A stretch of DNA of 64,000 nt from Flavobacteriaceae bacterium CRH (GTDB taxonomy: Bacteria; Bacteroidota; Bacteroidia; Flavobacteriales; Flavobacteriaceae): NCBI GenBank assembly GCA_001507425.1, contig LMAJ01000015.1, forward strand, positions 62,001 to 126,000, read 5' to 3'. This document shows positions 17,986 through 27,144 of this stretch, one piece after another. The notes below the pieces were generated by a model. The model did no database searches, was not told the origin of the DNA, and saw only the letters and a program-made list of their open reading frames with translations. A program made the position numbers and the translations under genes. Each line of letters opens with the position of its first letter. Position 1 is the first letter of the stretch.

Positions 17986-18264
17986 TATTTTAAGTGAAAA
18001 ATCGAAAAATATTCAGCAAAACTAATTTTAAGGCATTTTATTCGTAAAACCTAATATATGTTACTGCTGAATTTGAAGTGGTTAAAGTTTTAATTTTTAA
18101 AAAAACAGGCTATTTTAAATAAAAAAAACATCATTTATCAGAATAAAAAACTTACATAATTTGACGGGGTATTTTTAACAGATTGTCTGTTAATTTTTTT
18201 ATCAAAAATTAACAAACTTCACACTTTTAAAAGTAAATTCTTATTAACTAATTTTAATTTTCAA

Positions 18265-20286
18265 TTAATGAGACATCCAAACTGTCATTTCTCCTTTTCC
18301 TTTATTTCCCCAAGCGAAGTACGGAATTAAATTTAAACTGTATTCTTTAGCTGACTTACTAGATATTGGCTGATACAATTTTTTATCCCATGAATAATCC
18401 TGACTATTTCTTGAAGTTGCATTTATAGTCAGTAATTTTCTATTATTTAATTCTGTAAAACTTGTAGTGAATTGAGAATTAGCATTTAAAACAACTTCAT
18501 TAATACTTATGCCAGCCGGAAGCTGATCTGATTCTAAGCAATAAACAATTGGTCCTCTTTTTACAGCGATCTGATTTTTAATTTCTTCAACTAACGGGTT
18601 GGCCTGCATCAATTCAACCGGCATTGGGATATTCAATTCTATTACATCTCCTTTTTTCCATTTTTGATTGATTTTGAAGTATGTTCCTGAAACAACCTCA
18701 TCATTAATTCTTTTATTATTTAATGAAATACTTGATCCCTGGCTCCATCCGGGAATTCTAAGAAAAAATGCTTGTGCTTCTTTTGGTGCTTTTATAATTT
18801 TCAGAACAATTTTTCCATCCCACGGATAATTGGTTTGTTGTTCGATCTCTATTTTCTGACCGTCTGGCATTGTTGTTTTTAAGGTGTTACTTCCGTATAA
18901 ATTGACATATAATCCATCTTTAGAAAAACTATAGGCATAATTATTAACCTCAGCAACAGTTCTTGTTACGTTTGGCGCGCAACAATTTGATAGCGCAATA
19001 TAACCCTCACGTTCTTTGCTCCATCGTTGTTTAAAAGGCAAATCTTTAGAAACATTGAGCGGATTATTATAACAGAATTTTGTTCCCTCTAAGCTAATTC
19101 CGGACAGTACACTGTTATAAAGAGCCAACTCTACAATATCTGCATATTTCGCATCGGCTGTAATTTGCAGCATTCGCCAGTTCCATAAAACGTTTCCGAT
19201 ATTGGCGCAGGTTTCTGTGTGAGCCGTAGCATTTGGCAATTGAAACGGTCTTCCGTATGCCTGATGAATTTTCTGCACATCGGTTGGGTTGTATGAAGTT
19301 CCGTCTGGAGAAACGCCATCGTACAAAGCACCACATGCTCCGGTAATGTACATTTTTCGATACGTTACATCATCCCAAATCGATTCAAGATTATCCAATA
19401 ATTTCTTTTCTCCCGTTTCTGCATATAAATCGGCTACGCCGGCATACAAATAATTTGCTCTTACTGCATGACCCATAGCGGTTGTTTGTTGTCTAAACGG
19501 AATCCTGTCCTGATTATCATCGGTTCCGTCATTTGTAGTGCCTCTAATATCTATTAGATTATTGGCCAATTCCAGATATTTCGGATTTCTGGTCGTTCGG
19601 TGCATTTCGACAATTCCCATATAATGCGATGGACATATTGCATTTCTGGCTAATTCAGATGAAGCTTTTTTATAGAAATCATATAAATAATCTGCAACGC
19701 CTTTAGCAATGTCCAAAAAGTTCGTTTTTCCGGTAGCGCGATAATGTACGCAAGCGGCCGTCATTAAATGTCCCATATTGTATTTTTCGAAACCCAATTG
19801 TTTCTTAACTTCTTCCGGTCCCAGAGTTCCCCATCGCTCGTCGATTAAAACCGGAGTATGAATATAGCCGTCTTTACGCTGTACTTTTGCAAACAGCGCA
19901 ATGGCTTTATCCATTTCTGCATCTAATTTTTTGTCTTTGGTTACGGCATAAGTAGCCGCCATTCCTTCAAAAATTTTATAAAAATCTCCATCGTGAAATG
20001 ATGGCCCTTTAAAAGTTCCTTTACTTTCTCCGGCTGCAATTTCAAAATTTTTATAGGCGTGAGAAATAGAATCATTATGATATAAATCCCACATATAAGG
20101 TAATGTACTTTTGGTCTCTACATCAAATTGCTCTTTCCAGAAACCGTCTGTCCATTTTACATCTTCCAGACCAACACTTTGTAGTTTAGAGTAAGGACTT
20201 TGAGCATTGGCAACCAAACCTTTATTTTGAGAAATAATTGAAGCTGAAAAAAGTATAGTTGCTACTAAAATGATATTTTTTTTCAT
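18265..20286 (-). CDS. GH127-like (DUF1680) glycosidase
   Basis: A 673-residue exported enzyme (signal peptide of about 20 residues, SIISQ) of the DUF1680/GH127 clan, an (alpha/alpha)6 barrel with a zinc-cysteine active site. The metal set is visible: Glu358 and Cys360 in HTETCAN, and Cys435-Cys436 in SNCCAPN. The second cysteine pair includes the nucleophile in the Bifidobacterium enzyme HypBA1. The residue that aligns with the HypBA1 acid/base Glu322 appears to be Gln342 (HQAYGR). Known GH127 activities are beta-L-arabinofuranosidase and, in the B. thetaiotaomicron RG-II pathway, aceric acid removal. Either would suit this locus. The gene lies upstream of susC but has its own terminator, so it is not in the susC transcript. 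Confidence 0.85.
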   Translation of the reverse strand: MKKNIILVATILFSASIISQNKGLVANAQSPYSKLQSVGLEDVKWTDGFWKEQFDVETKSTLPYMWDLYHNDSISHAYKNFEIAAGESKGTFKGPSFHDGDFYKIFEGMAATYAVTKDKKLDAEMDKAIALFAKVQRKDGYIHTPVLIDERWGTLGPEEVKKQLGFEKYNMGHLMTAACVHYRATGKTNFLDIAKGVADYLYDFYKKASSELARNAICPSHYMGIVEMHRTTRNPKYLELANNLIDIRGTTNDGTDDNQDRIPFRQQTTAMGHAVRANYLYAGVADLYAETGEKKLLDNLESIWDDVTYRKMYITGACGALYDGVSPDGTSYNPTDVQKIHQAYGRPFQLPNATAHTETCANIGNVLWNWRMLQITADAKYADIVELALYNSVLSGISLEGTKFCYNNPLNVSKDLPFKQRWSKEREGYIALSNCCAPNVTRTVAEVNNYAYSFSKDGLYVNLYGSNTLKTTMPDGQKIEIEQQTNYPWDGKIVLKIIKAPKEAQAFFLRIPGWSQGSSISLNNKRINDEVVSGTYFKINQKWKKGDVIELNIPMPVELMQANPLVEEIKNQIAVKRGPIVYCLESDQLPAGISINEVVLNANSQFTTSFTELNNRKLLTINATSRNSQDYSWDKKLYQPISSKSAKEYSLNLIPYFAWGNKGKGEMTVWMSH

Positions 20287-20414
20287 TTTGATTTTGTTCT
20301 AAATTTGATTTACAATATGATAGATTGGACGCGGATAAAAACGGATTGCTAAAGCAAAACTCAGATTAAAACGGATTTTTTTTTTACTTAATCTGTAAAA
20401 TATGTTGCTGTAAT

Positions 20415-20519
20415 TTTTCACGCAGATTTTACAGATTTAAGCAGATTTTTTTCTATTTGCTTTCTTATTAAATTAAAATCCGCGCCGATCTGCCCAAATC
20501 CGCAAAATCTGCGTGAAAC
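20415..20519. repeat. intergenic palindrome (cacgcagattt family)
   Basis: An inverted repeat with a left arm TTTTCACGCAGATTTTAC and a right arm ending AAATCTGCGTGAAA. It directly follows the stop codon of the PL1 gene at 20526. Confidence 0.8.
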
Positions 20520-20525
20520 CTTTTT

Positions 20526-22970
20526 TTATTTTACAAAGAAATTGATTGTTCTACTCATTGAATCTCCGTCGACGTCTTTTACGGTTAGAACGAAAGAAGC
20601 AAATCCTTTTTCTATGGCTGTAAACTGAATTTCGTTTCCTTTTAAAACTACTTTTCCATTTTTAAGTTCAGAGAAAGTATACACCGGTTTGTTTTCATAT
20701 CCTTTAAAATAATCAACTGCCGAAAGTTCTTTCTTTTCACCAGAATTTATAAAATAATGTGGTTTTGACATCCAATCCAGATATTCATCTAATTGTGTAA
20801 AACCATCTTTATCAGCATCTGAATTGGTATCTGAAAAATCTCCGCCCGTAGAATTTTCATTTAATCCAAAAGCTTTTTCCCACCAATTTGGTAATCCGTC
20901 ATGATCTGTATCCCAATCTGAAGGGCGTTTTTCAGAAGCATACACAAAAGCATCTCCCAAATCTTTTTCAGAATCTATCATTCCGCCTAAACCGCTTTTA
21001 CTTCCTTTAAAGCTAAAAGTTCCTTTTAATGTTTCGGCAATAATTCGATTATCGTGTTTATCAAAAAATGGTTCGCTCGCCCCAACATCCGAAAGGACAT
21101 TTTTGTATGCTGCTTTTGCACTTTCTGTTTTTACGAAAGATTCAAAAAATGGTTTATCGACAAAAGTTTCATATGCTACGATTTCTTTATTTGAAACTGT
21201 CATCTTTCTTCCCTTCTCCTGATTTTTTTCATCAAAATAGCCTTCCATAATATTACCATTAAAATAATAACGTTGCATTCCTTTTCCAACACCTTCATGT
21301 TGCGCATTCAAAGCGTAGAAAAATTTGGTCGAAGCGCCTGGTTTATAATAATTATTTACAAAATTTACTTCGTTTGCTCCACCATCAGTTGTTCTTTGTC
21401 CCCAGTTATAAACGACATTATTTCTAATATCTAATCTTCCTGTATAATATCCGTCGCCGTTTAAACCACCGCCAATACTCCAGTTACGTCCGTAATTATG
21501 AGCCAGTAAATTGTGATGAAAACTACCAATATCACCGCCAATTGTAGCTGCAAATCCGTGCATTTTCCCCACTTCGTATTTATCATGACCAGCCACATTT
21601 AGTGCTTCAGAAATTAAAGTGCGCTGCAATGTAATGTTGTGTGCACTGCGTGAACTAAAAGACTCGTCTATTGTCCAGCTAATCGAACAGTGATCTATAA
21701 TACTATGATTTGCTCCTGTAAGTCCCATTCCGTCATAGGTTTTTCCGCTTCCTATTCTCACTTTCAAAAATCGGATGATTCCGTCATTTCCGGTTAAGCC
21801 AACCGGAGCTTTACTAATTGTAATTCCTTCGCCCGGAGCCGTTTGTCCGGCAATAGTTATGTACGGATTATTAACTACCAAACGATCTTCCAGCTTTATA
21901 TTTCCAGATACATTAAATACAATCGTTTTTGGACCGGAGCCATCATTTACAGCAGCACGAAGACTTCCCGGGCCGCTATCATTTAAGTTATCAACTTCAA
22001 CTACTTTTCCACCTCTTCCTCCAACAGCAAAACGTCCGTAACCTTCTGCACCCGGAAAAGCAAGTTGTGCAGGTTTAAACGACCAGACTTCGCCAAGTGT
22101 TATATTTCCTTTAGTATCAATTTCATCAACTCTCCAATAATAAGTTGTAAGACTGTATAAATCCTTTACAGAAAATTTAGTTGTAGTTTGTTTCCCTTTA
22201 AACTCCGTTGATTTTTCTGTTGCAGCTGTAATCGCATTTTTATTTGTTCCGAAGTAAACATTATGGGCAACGGCATCTTTTGATGGTTCCCAATTCAGCA
22301 TTAAACTTTTTTCGACAACTACATGTTCATCTGCATTTTCGGGTTTTGGAGAATGCGATTGCTTTTTGAGATTTGGCGTATCTATTTCAAATCCGTTAAG
22401 AATCATTTGCTGAATAAAATCAGGTTTTGAATCTAACTCAAAACGAATCACTGCATTTTTTCCGGCTTGTACATTAAATACAATATAGGAAGTGGCTGCA
22501 TCTATAGTTGCGTTTGCTCTATTGGTTGGCGTTACGGTTTCTGCCAGTTTATCATTTACATAGATTTTTATTGGCGCAAAAGTTTTACCCTCTACTTTAT
22601 CAAAAGTATTGTAAAAAGTAAGGAGCGAATGTTGTCCTTCTTTTAAACCGCTTATAGTAAATTCTAAATTTTTATCGGTAAATAAACCATCACTCACTAG
22701 CCGACTATAAAATGGCGCACTCATGCCCAGCTTATACCATTTTGAAGAAAAATTTCCTTTCAATTTAAAAGTGACATTATTGAAAGTTTTCTCAGCTTCA
22801 GTCTGTTCGGTAATTGGCCAGGAACTGTAATTAGGATCGTTTACTTCTTCGACTCTTCGTCCCGAAAAATCAAAATCGACTTTTACAATTTGTTTTTCAG
22901 CTGATTGTGCTGTTCCGTTTGTGGCAAAAAACAGGGACAAAACTGCAGCGCTTATTATTTTTTTGATCAT
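20526..22970 (-). CDS. multidomain PL1 pectate lyase
   Basis: An 814-residue secreted lyase with several modules. After a signal peptide of about 22 residues (NGTAQ), residues 27-197 form a beta-sandwich that looks like a carbohydrate-binding or malectin-like domain. Residues about 205-300 form a fibronectin type III domain (NVYFGTNKNAI, TYYWRVDEID). The PL1 beta-helix starts at about 304 (AFPGAEGYG) and continues to about 640 (YITIAGQTAPG, DHCSISWTIDE, HNYGRNWSIGG). A calcium-binding type-3-like segment (DTDHDGLPN, DADKDG) and a final beta domain close the protein. It is clearly different from the two short PL1 paralogues. Its start overlaps the stop of the upstream DUF5703 gene by 4 bp (ATGA), so the two are translationally coupled. 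Confidence 0.9.
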   Translation of the reverse strand: MIKKIISAAVLSLFFATNGTAQSAEKQIVKVDFDFSGRRVEEVNDPNYSSWPITEQTEAEKTFNNVTFKLKGNFSSKWYKLGMSAPFYSRLVSDGLFTDKNLEFTISGLKEGQHSLLTFYNTFDKVEGKTFAPIKIYVNDKLAETVTPTNRANATIDAATSYIVFNVQAGKNAVIRFELDSKPDFIQQMILNGFEIDTPNLKKQSHSPKPENADEHVVVEKSLMLNWEPSKDAVAHNVYFGTNKNAITAATEKSTEFKGKQTTTKFSVKDLYSLTTYYWRVDEIDTKGNITLGEVWSFKPAQLAFPGAEGYGRFAVGGRGGKVVEVDNLNDSGPGSLRAAVNDGSGPKTIVFNVSGNIKLEDRLVVNNPYITIAGQTAPGEGITISKAPVGLTGNDGIIRFLKVRIGSGKTYDGMGLTGANHSIIDHCSISWTIDESFSSRSAHNITLQRTLISEALNVAGHDKYEVGKMHGFAATIGGDIGSFHHNLLAHNYGRNWSIGGGLNGDGYYTGRLDIRNNVVYNWGQRTTDGGANEVNFVNNYYKPGASTKFFYALNAQHEGVGKGMQRYYFNGNIMEGYFDEKNQEKGRKMTVSNKEIVAYETFVDKPFFESFVKTESAKAAYKNVLSDVGASEPFFDKHDNRIIAETLKGTFSFKGSKSGLGGMIDSEKDLGDAFVYASEKRPSDWDTDHDGLPNWWEKAFGLNENSTGGDFSDTNSDADKDGFTQLDEYLDWMSKPHYFINSGEKKELSAVDYFKGYENKPVYTFSELKNGKVVLKGNEIQFTAIEKGFASFVLTVKDVDGDSMSRTINFFVK

Positions 22971-25312
22971 TGTGGTTGAGTAATAGTTAGTTTATTTTTT
23001 TCTTCTATTGAAATCCCTAAGAGATTTATGATATCTTTTTCTCTTTCTTTCGGGCTTGTATTTATAATTTTTGCAATTCCGTTTTTAAGTTCTACCTCAA
23101 CGGTTGTGTTTTTTGAAGCATGTAATTTAAAATGAACATTCCAGTCTTTTGGCCACGCCGGAAAAAGATAAATTTTTCCATCAGCTTCCTGCAATAACAT
23201 TTCCTGCATGCCAATCATTCCTGCTCCGCCCCAATTATGATCCGGAACCCAATCGAAACCGGGACCCCAAAATGCCGGAAATCTTCTTTCGGAATTACTC
23301 ATTTTTAGCAGATTATATTTTGCGGCTTCTTCTGTTAAACCTAATCTTGCTGCAAAAATATTATCTTGTTTCCAACCGATATGGCTTCTGAATTTTATGG
23401 CATCTGCATCGTATTTCCAGGTATTCAAAGCGGTTTCCAAATCTGGTTTTCCAACACCGTAAATTCCCCATGGAAAAACAGAATATAGTTGAGGTACTTC
23501 AGAATTATTAATGCGTTCCCAGGATTTTGCAGGGACTAAAACCTTATGATTTTCTAGCTCACCAAAATTTAAAGGAGGAATTCTGGTTTGAAAACCTTTT
23601 AAATAATCAACTTCTTCTTTTGATAATTCTTTCGAAGAAAGTTTTAAAAGATTTTCTGTAATTACTTGTAAAGCCGAAATTGTACTATTGGAATTATTAG
23701 TCATTTTATAGGTTTCGGCAGCTGAACCCGGAAATAAAATTAACTTTCCATTTCCGTCCAAACCTTTTCGGCCTCTTTGTTTGGCGAGATATTGATAATG
23801 TTCATCAAAAAAACGAAGACAACTTATAATAAATGAATTGTATTTCTGAATATCTTCGCCGGCATATTCTTTTTGCTGTAACATCATTTGGCAAAACTCA
23901 AAAACGGTATCCCATTCGTATTCTAACCAGGCGTTGTATTCCATTCCAGGATCATAATCGGTTGGGCGTTTCCATTCGTATTCTGCTGGGTTTGGTAAAC
24001 CGAAATTTTCTAGTTGTTCCGTAAATGATGCTCCGTTATGATTCCAATAAACCTTGCTTCTTAATTCGGCATTTTTTTGCAAACTCAGATAATAATCCAA
24101 TTGCGATTTCATCATATCAAAATCACCGCTTTTTACCATCGGGAAATAAACCAATCGCTGGTTTTGCGCCGTCATCGTTCCGCCGCCCCAATTTCTAAAA
24201 TCGGGCGTGAAATTTAAATCCGGATTGGTAAAAACTGGATCAACCGTAAAAAGTCCGCCATTAAATTTTGTTGGATATTTTCCGTAAGTATTACAGCCCA
24301 ACATATATCTGAATAACTGATAATTTTGCCCGATTTGATACACTGAATCTTTCTCAATCGATTGATTTTTTTGTGTAAAAATAAAACTGCGGTTCCAGAA
24401 ATCATTCCACCATTTTATAGTATTTTTTTTTGTTTGTTTTGAATTATTTCTATTTGATAAAATTTGATTTTTTAAACCGTTATTCCAGGTTTTTAAATCA
24501 GATTGACTGGTATTTAAATAAAGTTCTAAAGAATGTTTTTTTAAAGGTTTTATACTTGAAAGATTAAAACCTTTAAAATCTGTATTTTGATACGTTCCGG
24601 AATAAGTTCCGTCTGGTTTTAAGTTATTTCCAGTAATAAATCCGCCAAAAGTCAAATTTGCTAACGGATTTAGCATTTGATCTTTTACCGATTCCATTTT
24701 TTGTTGTTTTACTGCAACATCAAAAACGGTATTCTCACGATTTCTATGATAAAATTTTATACCATTATTTTCAAATGAAATCGAATCTTTATAGGTAATA
24801 ATTTCACCTTGAGGCGCCCATTTATATGAATTGGCATTATTTGCTTTTCCTTTGGAATCACGGTTTTTATATCTCCAGCTTTCATAAGAAGCTGTCATTT
24901 TCAAAGCCGTTTTACTTTCTAAATCCAAGTGAATTACCGGCTTAAAAACATCAACCCAAAGTTTTATTTTAGTATTATTTTGAGCAATCGAAATATAACC
25001 GTCCTTCAAAACCAATTCCTGATGAAAACCTTCATTATCCTTAAACGGATTTGGTGTTAAAGTAACTTTTACGCGACCTAATTTTAGCAAGGTATTATGT
25101 TCGTCAAAAGTTCCGCTGCGCGAAAAATAAAAATACAAATCGCCTTTTTCTACCCAAACATTCAAACCAATATCACTACCGCCCAAAGGCATCGATTCTG
25201 ATGCATTGTTGCTTTGCGTATTCCAGATTTGATTGTAGTTTTCAAGCACAGGAATTTGAGCTTTAATAAAAAGCGTCACAAAGAGAAAAAATAGAATTAA
25301 AATATTTTTCAT
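22967..25312 (-). CDS. DUF5703-type, GH95-like secreted glycosidase candidate
   Basis: A 781-residue exported protein (signal peptide of about 18 residues, FIKAQ). The N-terminal part starts with the pattern IWNTQSNNASESMPLGGSD, typical of DUF5703/GH95-like proteins, and forms a beta-sandwich. The middle to C-terminal part is an (alpha/alpha)6-barrel type (FRNWGGGTMTAQNQ, EYEWDTVFEFCQMM, FPWGIYGVGKP, HNWGGAGMIG), with a final short beta domain (LFPAWPKDWNV) like GH95 alpha-L-fucosidases. The family has no assigned activity that I know of; GH95 relatives remove alpha-L-fucose or alpha-L-galactose. The 4-bp overlap with the downstream PL1 gene couples the two, which suggests that removing a decoration and cutting the backbone go together. 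Confidence 0.7.
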   Translation of the reverse strand: MKNILILFFLFVTLFIKAQIPVLENYNQIWNTQSNNASESMPLGGSDIGLNVWVEKGDLYFYFSRSGTFDEHNTLLKLGRVKVTLTPNPFKDNEGFHQELVLKDGYISIAQNNTKIKLWVDVFKPVIHLDLESKTALKMTASYESWRYKNRDSKGKANNANSYKWAPQGEIITYKDSISFENNGIKFYHRNRENTVFDVAVKQQKMESVKDQMLNPLANLTFGGFITGNNLKPDGTYSGTYQNTDFKGFNLSSIKPLKKHSLELYLNTSQSDLKTWNNGLKNQILSNRNNSKQTKKNTIKWWNDFWNRSFIFTQKNQSIEKDSVYQIGQNYQLFRYMLGCNTYGKYPTKFNGGLFTVDPVFTNPDLNFTPDFRNWGGGTMTAQNQRLVYFPMVKSGDFDMMKSQLDYYLSLQKNAELRSKVYWNHNGASFTEQLENFGLPNPAEYEWKRPTDYDPGMEYNAWLEYEWDTVFEFCQMMLQQKEYAGEDIQKYNSFIISCLRFFDEHYQYLAKQRGRKGLDGNGKLILFPGSAAETYKMTNNSNSTISALQVITENLLKLSSKELSKEEVDYLKGFQTRIPPLNFGELENHKVLVPAKSWERINNSEVPQLYSVFPWGIYGVGKPDLETALNTWKYDADAIKFRSHIGWKQDNIFAARLGLTEEAAKYNLLKMSNSERRFPAFWGPGFDWVPDHNWGGAGMIGMQEMLLQEADGKIYLFPAWPKDWNVHFKLHASKNTTVEVELKNGIAKIINTSPKEREKDIINLLGISIEEKNKLTITQPQ

Positions 25313-25324
25313 TTTTTACGTTTT

Positions 25325-25415
25325 CCTGCAAGGTTTTCAAAACCTTGTAGGTATTTATATGTAGTCAATCCAGAATTTAAATTTGACACCTACAAGGTTT
25401 TGAAAACCTTGCAGG
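25325..25415. repeat. nested palindrome (cctgcaagg family, copy 2)
   Basis: Arms 25325-25351 and 25389-25415 are inverted copies and each is nearly self-complementary. The arms are almost identical to those at 1221-1296 while the central spacer differs, so the arms, not the loop, are the conserved part. Confidence 0.8.
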
Positions 25416-25427
25416 AGCGCGAAGAAA

Positions 25428-26861
25428 TCACCATTCATCCGTTCTAAACGACGAAACTGGCAATCCGCCCGCACTAAACAATTCTGCTTTTACAAAATCC
25501 TTAAATAAATACCGAACAGCAACCGGTTTCGCTACTTTATCAGAAGTTAAAACAACAGACTTTCTTCGAACTACGGTTTTTGCCGGATAAAAAACTTTGT
25601 CTTCTCCCGCCAATTCAAAACCTAAAACTTCTTTATCATAAGACGTAATTCCGTTTGCGACATCATCAAAAGAAATAGTTACAGAGCCGTCTTTTATTTC
25701 CATCGATTTGTATTTGGGACTTTCGAATTCGAAGCCTTCAATTCCGTACGTTTTTGCCAAAGCCTGAAAAGCCAATCGGTTTCCACCTTTTTCCTTGTCC
25801 ATTGGGTGAATATTATTTTCTTCACCAACATCCATCAAAACCGCCATTCCCGAGTTCGGAATTTCCTTTGAAGCCTTCAATTGTGCTTCTCTCAAATATG
25901 CAGAATTATATTTTTCCAAATAATCTTTGGGATGAAATGAAGCATAATTAAACGGAGCAATTTGTGCGTAATAAAAAGGAAAATCACCTTGTTTCCAAAG
26001 TGTTCTCCAACTGCTTACCATTTTTTTCATCAGCTCTTTGTATTCTGAAGCTCTTTCATAATTTGATTCTCCCTGATACCAAATACAACCTTTAATTCCG
26101 TAACCAATAACCGGTGAAAGCATTCCGTTAAATAAAGTTGTCGGCACGCGATTTGGGTCTTTTGCCAATTCTTCTTTTGTTGTTGGAATTTTAGCACTTG
26201 CAAAATCTTTCAGCATTTCCTTATTCATCCAGGCTTCCATACTCGAACCTCCGTACGAAACGTGAATTAACCCAACCGGAACATCTAAAACTTCTTGTAA
26301 AAGTGAACCAAAATACCAGGCTGTTGCACTAAAATTTGCCGTCGATTTTGGCGAAGCAACTTCCCATTTTCCTTCAAAATCATTTAAAGGTTCTAAAACA
26401 GTCGCTCTAGGAATTGTAATTAACCGAATGTTTTTATTGGTTGATCTTACGATAATTTCGTTTCCGTTTTTTACTGGCTGACCTTGAAAACCTTTCAAAG
26501 GCATTTCCATATTCGATTGCCCTGAACATAACCAAACTTCGCCAATTAATATATTTTTAATAATGACTTTTTCAGTTCCTTCAACAACTTCAATCGTAAA
26601 TGGTCCGCCAAATGATGGTGTTTTTAGTTCTGTTTTCCATTTTCCTGAAGTATCTGCTTTTACTTTATAGGTTTTAGAATCCCATGAAGTTTTTATTACA
26701 ACATTTGAATTCTTATCTGCCCAACCCCAAATTGGTGCGTTTGATTTTTGTTGCAACATCATATTGTCTGTAAACAAGGCCGGCAATTTGATTTTTGCGT
26801 TGATTTGTGAACTAGCTAAAAGCAAGAAAATCGCAATAATATATTCTTTTAAATTTTTCAT
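25428..26861 (-). CDS. SASA-type (sialate O-acetylesterase-like) carbohydrate esterase
   Basis: A 477-residue exported SGNH esterase (signal peptide of about 22 residues, SQINA). An N-terminal beta domain covers about residues 23-100. The catalytic domain starts at SGQSNMEM with Ser116 as nucleophile, has the GGSSMEAW and WYQGESN blocks, and ends with the Asp/His block GEENNIHPMDK (His352). Proteins of this kind are annotated as sialate O-acetylesterases, but in pectin loci they remove acetyl groups from pectin or RG-II sugars, which is the inferred job here. Its position between the GH95-like and GH106 genes fits deacetylation before side-chain removal. CE20-like xyloglucan or pectin acetylesterases are equally possible. 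Confidence 0.85.
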   Translation of the reverse strand: MKNLKEYIIAIFLLLASSQINAKIKLPALFTDNMMLQQKSNAPIWGWADKNSNVVIKTSWDSKTYKVKADTSGKWKTELKTPSFGGPFTIEVVEGTEKVIIKNILIGEVWLCSGQSNMEMPLKGFQGQPVKNGNEIIVRSTNKNIRLITIPRATVLEPLNDFEGKWEVASPKSTANFSATAWYFGSLLQEVLDVPVGLIHVSYGGSSMEAWMNKEMLKDFASAKIPTTKEELAKDPNRVPTTLFNGMLSPVIGYGIKGCIWYQGESNYERASEYKELMKKMVSSWRTLWKQGDFPFYYAQIAPFNYASFHPKDYLEKYNSAYLREAQLKASKEIPNSGMAVLMDVGEENNIHPMDKEKGGNRLAFQALAKTYGIEGFEFESPKYKSMEIKDGSVTISFDDVANGITSYDKEVLGFELAGEDKVFYPAKTVVRRKSVVLTSDKVAKPVAVRYLFKDFVKAELFSAGGLPVSSFRTDEW

Positions 26862-26928
26862 TTTTTTTATTTTAATCTATATTTCAACACATTAAAACCC
26901 GTTTTTACATTATAATCGTCATATCATC

Positions 26929-27105
26929 CATCGGGTTGAAACCCGACGCTTCAATATGAATCGTTCCTCCGGAACTTTTACGTTATGCACCAGAGCCATA
27001 GGCTCAAAACATATTGCCCATCGGGTTAAAACCCGACGCTACAATATAAATCGTTCCTCCGGAACTTTTACGTTATGCAGCAGAGCCATGGCTCGAAACA
27101 TATTG
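26929..27105. repeat. 90-bp tandem repeat, two copies
   Basis: Two copies of a unit of about 88 bp (26929-27016 and 27019-27105, period 90) differ at only a few positions. Each contains three small hairpins: TCGGGTT/AACCCGA, GTTCCTCCGGAAC and GAGCCAT/GGCTC. A further short hairpin (GGACTTTAGTCC) follows. No coding potential is evident. Confidence 0.85.
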
Positions 27106-27144
27106 TAGGGCTGGACTTTAGTCCAGTTTAAATTGCAAAAACAT

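Larger units (their letters stand above)
17695..18264. other. 570-bp spacer upstream of susC
   Basis: AT-rich DNA holding the susC promoter and activator-type motif (17818-17861) and a terminator for the upstream GH127 gene (about 17952-17985). No further open frame or repeat is recognised. Confidence 0.7.

Noticed and set aside
26929..27105. CRISPR-like array
   Set aside because: There are only two units, directly adjacent with no spacers, and each is made of several hairpins; no cas gene is present.
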